A stretch of DNA of 64,000 bases from Myxococcales bacterium (GTDB taxonomy: Bacteria > Myxococcota_A > Polyangia > Polyangiales > Polyangiaceae): the NCBI GenBank assembly GCA_947473045.1, contig CANJCO010000018.1:23063-87062 (forward strand). The letters run 5' to 3'. Shown here piece after piece: positions 1 through 6,594 of the stretch. The position numbers and the translations under genes are program-made. Every line of letters begins with the position of its first letter. The stretch's first letter is position 1. The notes beneath the pieces were generated by a model. That model did no database searches and had not been told where the DNA came from. It saw nothing but the letters and a program-made list of their open reading frames with translations.

Positions 1-1305
1 ATAGCTCTGGCTCGAACAGCCCCCCACCACCCCGCCGCAGGCCTCGCTCTGCGTGCGGCAACCGGCCACGGCGTAGTCGGGCGGACACGTCCAGTCTCGC
101 GCAGTCGCGGCGTAGTCCGGCGAGCGGCGTTCCCCCGTGTCGACACGCTCCATCCGCGTGATGCGAGCCTTTCCGGAGCGCACGGTCTCCACGAGTCGAA
201 CGCTCTGCTGCCCGGGCGTCACCGGCGCGCCTGCCTGTTTCGGCGCGAACACGAGCGTCTCGTCGCGCTGCTGCGGGTCGCATCCGTCAACGTCGCCCTG
301 CGGCGCCCACGACACCGGCACGTCGGCGCTCGCGCGCGCCCCGACGTCGACAACGCGGGCTCCGACCGTGGCGCGAAGCTCGAACGGAGCCCGATTGACG
401 ACATGAAGCAGCCGGGTCGACTCGTGACCGTAGGGGGTGTCGCCAAAATCGACGAGCGCGGGCGATACGTCCGGAGCCGGGAAGCCAAGCTTGCACACGT
501 CGGCGACGGGATAAACGGCGTAGGCAATCGGCACGGGCTGCGAGACGCGGAACGACAGCGGCTTGCGCGCGCCGGAGCCGGAGGCCGGGTCGCCGGGTTC
601 GTCGAGCCCCGTGACCTCGAGGCCGCCGACACGCGTCTCGGTGACGCTCGCCGTTCGCGCAGCGATTTTCGCCTTCACGAAATCGAGCGCCTTCGCGTGG
701 ACCTCGCCCTCGCTGACGGTCGTCTCGTAGGCGAGCATGCCGCCCATTTTTACGGCGCCGACGAAGTGAGTCGCCGACCGGCATGCGCAGGCCTGTCCCG
801 AGAGCGAGACCTCGTCGGTCGCTTCGAAGAACTGGGGGTCGAGATCTCTCACGAACGCGATGGCGACGAGGCGCACGCGGTGCGTTCCGCCACCCGCTCC
901 CCCGGAAAAATAGGCAGAAATGTCAGCGTCCGCCGACACGAGGACGGAGTCGATCGACACGCCGACGAAGCCGAAGTCGATGACTTGAGCGTCGAGCCGC
1001 GGCGCCGCGCTCGCGCTCGGAGAGCCCTGCGGCCTGGCGCACGCGATGGGGAGCGCGGTCCACGAAGCACCAGACTGTTCGAGGCCCCGGCCTGGAGCAA
1101 AGCTGCTCGTCGGATCGAGAATGTACTCGTGCCGCACCGTCGAGAAGGCCGAGGCCGCCGCGAGGAGCCCCTCCGCGCGCCCACACGCCGCGCTCTCGAG
1201 GCCGCCGCACGCGCGAGGAGCGTTCGCGCCGGGCGGCTTCAGTGTGCCCGCACACGCCGCCACGAAGGCAAACGCGAGCGCGCGGCTCCCGACGCGCAAC
1301 GTCAC
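1..1305 (-). CDS. Putative lipoprotein, C-terminus cut by window edge
   Basis: The frame is open from a GTG at 1305 to the window edge (about 435 codons), so the C-terminus is missing. The start is chosen because GTGA overlaps the TGA stop of the upstream gene by 4 nt, which implies translational coupling. The N-terminus reads MTLRVGSRALAFAFVAAC, a short hydrophobic stretch ending in a plausible lipobox (VAAC), so I infer a lipid-anchored envelope protein. After it come a mixed alpha/beta-looking region and, near residues 400-435, several cysteines (WTCPPDY, VAGCRTQ, ACGG, GCS). I recognise no family. It is the third gene of a leftward three-gene lipoprotein operon. Confidence in coding is good because of the coupled start and a clean frame with high third-position GC; the function is unknown. 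Confidence 0.72.
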   Translation of the reverse strand, partial: MTLRVGSRALAFAFVAACAGTLKPPGANAPRACGGLESAACGRAEGLLAAASAFSTVRHEYILDPTSSFAPGRGLEQSGASWTALPIACARPQGSPSASAAPRLDAQVIDFGFVGVSIDSVLVSADADISAYFSGGAGGGTHRVRLVAIAFVRDLDPQFFEATDEVSLSGQACACRSATHFVGAVKMGGMLAYETTVSEGEVHAKALDFVKAKIAARTASVTETRVGGLEVTGLDEPGDPASGSGARKPLSFRVSQPVPIAYAVYPVADVCKLGFPAPDVSPALVDFGDTPYGHESTRLLHVVNRAPFELRATVGARVVDVGARASADVPVSWAPQGDVDGCDPQQRDETLVFAPKQAGAPVTPGQQSVRLVETVRSGKARITRMERVDTGERRSPDYAATARDWTCPPDYAVAGCRTQSEACGGVVGGCSSQSY

Positions 1306-3881
1306 GGCGCGAGGTCCTTCGACAGCGTGCCGTAGCGGAGCCGTGCGTCGCTCGCCTCGGGGCCGTCGTCACCAAAGAGCAGATCGCGCCCCGTGAGCGC
1401 GAGCGGAACGTCGAGCGAAGGAGGGCCGTCGAGCGCGACCAGCAGGCGCGCGTCGACCTTTCCCGACGTCAGCGAAAACAGCCACAAGCGCAGCTCGGCG
1501 GCATCGCCTATGGCGACCACGCCCCGCGGCACTTTCGCGGTCGCGTCGAGGGTAATGCTGGTCGCGAGCCCATCGACGCCGAAGCGAAGGCGCTGGGGGT
1601 CGCCCTTCGGGCGCGCGGCCGCGTCGAGGGTCGCGGACATGGCGCCGTAGGCATCGGAGCGGCCGGCGCCGCCAGGGGGGGCATCTTCGATCCAAACGAG
1701 CAGCGCTTCGCCGCCCGATGACGCGAGCGCCGGCGAGCGGGAGTGCGCGCTCGTAGCGAGGACGCGTGCTTCACGCGCGGCAGGCTTGCCGTCGCGGGCG
1801 AAAATCGACGCCGCGTAGATGTCAGCGAAGCCGTCGGCGGCGCTCTCCCGCGGGTCCGCCCACGCCGCGATCACGCGGTCTCCCAACCCCGCAAGCGCGA
1901 GGTCGCTCGCGTCACCCGGAGCCGTCGTGATGCGCTCCTCTCGACCGACGCGCGAGAGGTCGGCCCCTATGCGCAGCGCGTAGACCTCGCCGTTGCCGTC
2001 GCGCGAGTCGACCCAGGCCACGACGAATCCGCCATCGACCGCGGCGATCGCGACGTCGGTCTTAGCGCCGGAGGACGTCGTGAGCGTGACATCCCGGGTG
2101 CGTTTTCCCGTCGCGTCGACGCGTGCGGCGTGCAACTGCGCGTCGCGGCCCTCGCGAAAGACCCAGGCGATCACTGCGCCGTCCGCGGTCGGCGCCATCG
2201 CGACGCTTCCGGTGGCGGTCGCGCGGAGTGAGAGCGGCTTGAGCGACTGCGCCGGCGAGCGGCCCGGAAGGTAGAGCGAAAGCGCCTGCGAATCGTCGGA
2301 CTTTGCGCCGTCGGCGCGCGCGAGCGAGGCCACGACGGGCAGCCCGTTTTGTGTCACCGCGGCCACATCGGTGATCGTCCCTCCGGACGTGAGCGTCACG
2401 AGCGACGCGAGCGCGGGCGACTGCGCGAGGGCGAGGGGCGGTCGTATGCGGGAAGCATGGGGGGCGAGGTCGATGAACGACACGCGCGTCTCGGCGGCGC
2501 CGCTCGCCGTGAGCGCCGCGCAGCGATCACCTTCGCAGTCGAGGCTCCACGCGAGCGCAGAGCCGCCTTCCGGGGTCGCGAGCACGTCGGCTTGAGCGAC
2601 GCTCAGATCGCGATCGAAGCGCAGAAATACGGGCCTCACCGGCGCACCCGCGCACGGCTCTGCCAGGCAAGCGGGGCTGGGCGCGAGCCACGCGAAGCCG
2701 TCGCGCGACGGGCGCGTTTCGGGCGCCTCGCCGCTGCGAACGTCGAGGGCCGGGCCACGGACGGCGACCGCGCTCAGATCGCGCGGGTCGCGAATCAGTG
2801 CAGTATGCACGCGTTTAGTCGCCACGTCGCGCGCGCGGGCGTCCTCCCAGAGCACGACCGCGCCTGCCTCGTTGCTCGCCAGTCCGACCAGCGCATGGCC
2901 TCCCTGTCCCGCATCGAGGAGCGTGATCTTCGAGGGCGCACCGCCGGGGGCGAGCGACGTGAGCGCGACCTCCGGATCGAGCCCGCCTCGATCGGTCCAA
3001 CCGAAGACGAAGCTGTCGCCCGCGGGAGACGCGATGCGCGCGACGTCGAAATCGACGCCAACCACGTCTGCCGCCACGATTGTGGCCATTTCGCCGACCG
3101 CGCGCCCCTCCGCGTCGAGCCGGAGCCAGCCGAGCGAGCCTGTCGTTCGCGCGGCGACCGCCGGCTTGACTTTCGGCGACCGAAGCACGGCGACCCCCAC
3201 GCCTGCATCGGCGCGCGTAGCCTGCCAGCCGACCACACCGCGCGCGATCGCTCCCGCCACCCCGCGCGGTTGGCCGCCGGCGCCGAGGCCGACCGCGAGC
3301 ACGTTCGCGTCACCGCCCCGCGTCTGCTCGGCCCACACGCACACCGCGCCGGACGCGGTCGTCAGCACGTCACTCCACACGATGTCGTCGGCTGTCTGCG
3401 CGACAACCGAGGGCGCTGTGACGAGCGCGCCATCTGCCGCGACGGTGAGGACGGAGAGCGCCTCGCCTTTGTCTGTCAGCGAGGTCCACGCGATCACGTA
3501 GCGCTGGCCGGCCACGCGGCGCACGATCAGCGCGTTGGCGTCGGTGCCCACGCTGGCCACCGGCCTCGGGGGCGACAGCGCCTCGCCTCGGGCGCCGAGC
3601 GCGATCGTCATGACCGCGCGCGATCCGCTCCTGCCTCCGACGTAAGCGACCAGCCCGCCATCGCCCGACCACGCGAGATAAGGCCCTACCGCGCGATCGG
3701 TGAGCACGACCAGAGGCTCGGCCGCGATCGGCTGCGGCGACGCATCGGCGCCGGCGTCAGGAGCGGGCGGCGCCGCGGCCGAAGCGCCCACGACCGAAGA
3801 TGCAGGCGGAGGCTTCGGACAACCGACGACGAGCGTGCACCCGGCGATGGCGGCGAGCGCTGCGATTGTGGACTTGCTCAT
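1302..3881 (-). CDS. Large putative lipoprotein, beta-propeller-like repeats
   Basis: An 859-residue protein. The N-terminus has a signal peptide with a lipobox (TLVVGC, Cys about 21) followed by a Pro/Ala-rich linker typical of myxobacterial envelope lipoproteins. The remainder is built of repeated blade-like segments with recurring patterns such as VAWVDSRDGNGEVYALRI, AAWADPRESAADG and LLVWIEDA. These resemble repeats of secreted proteins that fold as beta-propellers; this is inferred from pattern, not from a named domain. The ATG at 3881 overlaps the TGA of the upstream small lipoprotein gene (ATGA), and the downstream gene starts with a GTGA overlap, so the three are almost certainly co-translated. 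No catalytic motif is visible; a binding or scaffold role outside the inner membrane is a guess. Confidence 0.85.
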   Translation of the reverse strand: MSKSTIAALAAIAGCTLVVGCPKPPPASSVVGASAAAPPAPDAGADASPQPIAAEPLVVLTDRAVGPYLAWSGDGGLVAYVGGRSGSRAVMTIALGARGEALSPPRPVASVGTDANALIVRRVAGQRYVIAWTSLTDKGEALSVLTVAADGALVTAPSVVAQTADDIVWSDVLTTASGAVCVWAEQTRGGDANVLAVGLGAGGQPRGVAGAIARGVVGWQATRADAGVGVAVLRSPKVKPAVAARTTGSLGWLRLDAEGRAVGEMATIVAADVVGVDFDVARIASPAGDSFVFGWTDRGGLDPEVALTSLAPGGAPSKITLLDAGQGGHALVGLASNEAGAVVLWEDARARDVATKRVHTALIRDPRDLSAVAVRGPALDVRSGEAPETRPSRDGFAWLAPSPACLAEPCAGAPVRPVFLRFDRDLSVAQADVLATPEGGSALAWSLDCEGDRCAALTASGAAETRVSFIDLAPHASRIRPPLALAQSPALASLVTLTSGGTITDVAAVTQNGLPVVASLARADGAKSDDSQALSLYLPGRSPAQSLKPLSLRATATGSVAMAPTADGAVIAWVFREGRDAQLHAARVDATGKRTRDVTLTTSSGAKTDVAIAAVDGGFVVAWVDSRDGNGEVYALRIGADLSRVGREERITTAPGDASDLALAGLGDRVIAAWADPRESAADGFADIYAASIFARDGKPAAREARVLATSAHSRSPALASSGGEALLVWIEDAPPGGAGRSDAYGAMSATLDAAARPKGDPQRLRFGVDGLATSITLDATAKVPRGVVAIGDAAELRLWLFSLTSGKVDARLLVALDGPPSLDVPLALTGRDLLFGDDGPEASDARLRYGTLSKDLAP

Positions 3882-4312
3882 TCAGCCGTCAGCTTGAAAT
3901 GGCCGCCAGTGACATCGACAGTTCCGGCGCCGAGCGGGTCGGGAAACAGGCCGCTGCAGCACCCGGTCTGCTGCTTGACGTTCACCACGGCGGAGAACTG
4001 GTGATCGGTGAGAAAAATTTCGATCTGACAGGGCCCCGCAGCGACCGGCGCGATCGAAAATTCGATGCAGCTCGGGCCCGACGTCTGGACGCAAAGCGGC
4101 GACGCGCCGGCGCACGCGCTGCCGCTGAGCGAGACCGTGTTGGTCGGAGCCGCCATGCCCAGCGGAACGCGCACGAAGATGTTCCCGTCGACACAGTCGC
4201 ACGACTGCACGGGCAGCGTGCACGCCCCGAGGGCCGCTGCGGCGATCGACAGCGTGACGGCCGAAAGGACCAAGCGAAGGCGCAACGCCCGAAAACCCTG
4301 CTCATTGCTCAT
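3878..4312 (-). CDS. Small putative lipoprotein, first gene of operon
   Basis: A 144-residue protein starting at the ATG at 4312 (MSNEQGFRALR). A longer upstream open frame exists but would overlap the divergent ureohydrolase gene and lacks coding character. The N-terminal 35 residues form a signal peptide ending in a lipobox (AALGAC). The mature part is Cys-rich (C-x4-SCDC near the start, a TGCCSG motif near the end), which suggests disulfides and an extracytoplasmic location. Its TGA stop overlaps the next gene's ATG by 4 nt, so it leads the lipoprotein operon running to the left edge. I do not recognise the family. Confidence 0.8.
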   Translation of the reverse strand: MSNEQGFRALRLRLVLSAVTLSIAAAALGACTLPVQSCDCVDGNIFVRVPLGMAAPTNTVSLSGSACAGASPLCVQTSGPSCIEFSIAPVAAGPCQIEIFLTDHQFSAVVNVKQQTGCCSGLFPDPLGAGTVDVTGGHFKLTAE

Positions 4313-4377
4313 GACTTCAACGTGTACCGCTGCGCGCGCCCCCACGCGACCCTGAAGTGGACGCGCGCAGTCGCGTG

Positions 4378-4383
4378 TACAAT
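4378..4383 (+). promoter_or_regulatory. -10-like hexamer of ureohydrolase gene
   Basis: TACAAT (five of six matches to TATAAT) ends 8 nt before the ATG at 4392. There is no recognisable Shine-Dalgarno sequence between. A start site about 7 nt downstream would leave almost no leader. Confidence 0.5.
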
Positions 4384-4391
4384 GGGCCGAG

Positions 4392-5486
4392 ATGGACCCA
4401 ACGTCGGAATTGTCGCAGTTGCTGAGGCCCGCTGGCGGCGGGCTGTACGTCGTGTCGACCGGCCGCGCCGAGCAGGAGGCGATGCAGAGAAAGCTGTATT
4501 GTGCACACAACGAGGCCGAGGTGACCGAGCGCTGGCTCGCCTCGCTCGAGAAGATCGCGCAGGCGCGCGTCGTCGTGCTGGGCATCCCGTCCGACGTTGG
4601 CGCTGGCTTCTTGCGGGGCGCCAACATCGGTCCTCAGGCGATCCGCGCGCACATGCTCGAAGAAGACCCCGATTACCCGGCCTGGTGCGAGGCCAGCGGC
4701 GTCGTCGACCTCGGTGACGTGCGCGTGGTACCGCAGCTGCTTCACGACGAGATGCTCGCGCCCGCGCAAATCGACGCCTCGCGGCGCGCGCTCTACGGCG
4801 ACACGCCCGACCGCGCGATGCCGGTATCGCCGCTGTCGATCGCCGAACGCGCCCTTGATCTCGTGCTCGCGCGAAATCCGCAGGTCAAGCCGTTCATGCT
4901 CGGCGGCGATCACTCCTGCGCGTGGCCGGTCACCGCCGCGCTGTTTCGCGCGCGCCCGGGCTTCGGCATCGTGCAAATCGACGCACACACCGATTTGCTT
5001 GCCGAGCGACTTGGGGTCCGCATCTGCTTCGCGACCTGGTCCCATCATGCCAACCTTCTCATCGGCGGTCAGGGACGAATGACGCAGGTGGGCATCCGGG
5101 CCACGCGCCACCCTCGCGCCCACTGGGAGTCGACCGCAGGCGTGCGGCAATTTTGGTCAAGCGAATGCGTGGCCGACGAGGCGCGCGCGATCGACGACAT
5201 CGTCGCGCACGTGAAGAGCACCGGCGTGCGCGGCGTCTACTTCTCCAATGACATCGACGGCACCGATGAGCGCTGGGCAGACGCGACCGGCACTCCGGAG
5301 CCGGGCGGCCTGAGCGTCGATTTCGTGAGCGAACTCATCGATCGCCTCGGCCGCGAAGTGGGCCTCGTCGCCGGTGACGTCGTAGAGGTCGCGCCCCCCA
5401 TCGCGCGAACGCAGGGAGGCGCCGCCGTCACGCTGAGCACCGCCACGCGCTACATGCGCCGCACGCTCGCTGCTCTCGTCTCGTAG
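4392..5486 (+). CDS. Arginase/agmatinase-family ureohydrolase
   Basis: A 364-residue manganese ureohydrolase. The family signatures are all present: GGDHS (residues 171-175), IDAHTD (196-201) and NDIDGTDE (286-293), which supply the His/Asp ligands of the binuclear Mn centre, followed by the TGTPEPGG loop (299-306). Members hydrolyse guanidino or formimidoyl groups (arginine, agmatine, formimidoylglutamate, proclavaminate); the sequence does not decide which. The first 55 residues extend beyond the usual core, and the total is longer than the roughly 300 residues typical of arginase. The gene stands alone, divergent from the lipoprotein operon at 4312 and convergent with the Cys-repeat lipoprotein gene, so the context gives no substrate hint. 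The ATG at 4392 is supported by the TACAAT hexamer just upstream. Confidence 0.88.
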   Translation: MDPTSELSQLLRPAGGGLYVVSTGRAEQEAMQRKLYCAHNEAEVTERWLASLEKIAQARVVVLGIPSDVGAGFLRGANIGPQAIRAHMLEEDPDYPAWCEASGVVDLGDVRVVPQLLHDEMLAPAQIDASRRALYGDTPDRAMPVSPLSIAERALDLVLARNPQVKPFMLGGDHSCAWPVTAALFRARPGFGIVQIDAHTDLLAERLGVRICFATWSHHANLLIGGQGRMTQVGIRATRHPRAHWESTAGVRQFWSSECVADEARAIDDIVAHVKSTGVRGVYFSNDIDGTDERWADATGTPEPGGLSVDFVSELIDRLGREVGLVAGDVVEVAPPIARTQGGAAVTLSTATRYMRRTLAALVS

Positions 5487-5493
5487 CGGCCGC

Positions 5494-6207
5494 TTACTTG
5501 CAGTCGATCTCGCCGGCGAGCACGTGGCAGCCCCCGACGCAGGACCGCGAAAACGCCATCTTGCCCGAGCGGCACGTCAGCATCGCGAGTTTGTCACCCG
5601 AGCACGAGGCATCGCCCTCGATGTGGCACGCGTCCCCGAGGCCGGCCACCGAGTCGTCGCACGCGATTTTGTTGCCCTGCTTGCGACATCCCAACCCGCC
5701 GCGGCACAGCTGGTGCGCGACCATCACCCCGGCTTTGCACTCGAGCGTGGAGGCCCGATCGCCCGAGCAGGCGAGATCGCCCTCGGGTTGGCACGCGGCC
5801 CCCGGCTCGGAAACGCTGTCATCGCAGTTGACCTCTTTGGCCGTCACGACGCAGCCGCCCGGTCCCAAACAGCGGTCGACGGGAGCCCACCGTTTCGCGA
5901 CGCACTTCAGTGCCGTCTTCTTGTCGACGCTGCAGGCGTAGTCGTCACTGGCGGGATCGCAGAACTCACCCGATTCATACCCCTCGTTGCTGCAGTCGAC
6001 GTCGCCGCCGGAGGTCGTGCACCCCGTCGGCCCGCGGCACGCGAGCGACTCCCAGCGACCGTCGACGCAGACGAGCGCGGACGTTTTGTCGGTACATCGC
6101 TGGCGCCCGTCTACCTTGCAATCGTCGCCGGCCCTGGTCTGCCTGCACGCGGGCGCGCTCGCGACGAGCGCGACGCAAATCATGCTGAAAAACCGACCGG
6201 TCGACAT
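5494..6207 (-). CDS. Cysteine-rich lipoprotein with four tandem repeats
   Basis: A 237-residue protein starting at the ATG at 6207 (MSTGRFFSMICVAL); longer upstream frames would run across the glutaredoxin gene. The signal peptide ends in a lipobox-like ASAPAC. The mature protein is almost entirely four tandem units of about 50 residues, each with six cysteines in the order C-(6 to 9)-C-(about 9)-LxC-(about 9)-C-(4 to 6)-GC-(about 8)-C. Units 2-4 begin GxxC and carry ACS[GV]D in the middle. That number and spacing suggests three disulfides per unit and a small extracellular module. An AGGAG Shine-Dalgarno lies about 7 nt before the start, and TATTGT further upstream (plus coordinates near 6230) could be the -10. 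I know of no function for this family. Confidence 0.85.
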   Translation of the reverse strand: MSTGRFFSMICVALVASAPACRQTRAGDDCKVDGRQRCTDKTSALVCVDGRWESLACRGPTGCTTSGGDVDCSNEGYESGEFCDPASDDYACSVDKKTALKCVAKRWAPVDRCLGPGGCVVTAKEVNCDDSVSEPGAACQPEGDLACSGDRASTLECKAGVMVAHQLCRGGLGCRKQGNKIACDDSVAGLGDACHIEGDASCSGDKLAMLTCRSGKMAFSRSCVGGCHVLAGEIDCK

Positions 6208-6280
6208 GCCTGCGCTCCTGCTTGTCGCGACAATAGACGATGCGGCGGCGACGAGGCGCGGATTTGCAGCGGCCGCGCGG

Positions 6281-6538
6281 CTATCTCCCGAGCTTCTTCG
6301 CGAGCTCGCCGGAGCGATCGAGCGCGTGGAGCTCGTCGGAACCCCCGACGGGCTCGCCTTTGATGAACACCTGCGGAACGGTGCGCTTTCCCGTGGTCTC
6401 GACGAGCCAGGCACGCTTGGCCGGGTCGGCGCTGATGTCGACCTCGTCGTAGGCGATGCCGCGCTTGTCGAGCAGCGACTTGGCGCGCGTGCAGTAGGGG
6501 CAGTAATCGGTAGTGTAGACGACGACGTCAGCGTTCAT
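6281..6538 (-). CDS. grxC: Glutaredoxin (GrxC type)
   Basis: An 85-residue dithiol glutaredoxin. From the ATG at 6538 the protein reads MNADVVVYTTDYCPYC, with the CPYC redox site at residues 13-16. TVPQVFIKG supplies the cis-proline that contacts glutathione, and GGSDEL is the conserved glutathione-binding GG-x-D segment. It reduces disulfides or glutathionylated proteins in the cytosol. Length and motifs match E. coli Grx3. An in-frame upstream ATG exists but gives an unusual 12-residue extension. It is transcribed away from the ClpB-like gene and ends 73 bp before the Cys-repeat lipoprotein start, so the two could share a transcript. Confidence 0.93.
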   Translation of the reverse strand: MNADVVVYTTDYCPYCTRAKSLLDKRGIAYDEVDISADPAKRAWLVETTGKRTVPQVFIKGEPVGGSDELHALDRSGELAKKLGR

Positions 6539-6575
6539 GGCGCGTGATCGTGCGGCTTCGGCAGCGTTTGGCAAG

Positions 6576-6584
6576 TGCTAGTAT
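6576..6584 (+). promoter_or_regulatory. Extended -10 element of clpB-like gene
   Basis: TGCTAGTAT fits the extended -10 pattern TGN-TANNNT. It ends 10 nt before the ATG at 6595 with no Shine-Dalgarno sequence between. Confidence 0.5.
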
Positions 6585-6594
6585 CGCGATCCCC

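Noticed and set aside
403..1335. Long plus-strand open frame opposite the left-edge lipoprotein gene
   Set aside because: It is Arg/Ala-rich shadow sequence of the minus-strand gene, which has a coupled start and a signal peptide.
2349..4004. 551-codon plus-strand frame
   Set aside because: It lies entirely opposite the 859-residue lipoprotein gene, with Arg/His/Glu-rich antisense composition and no initiation signals.
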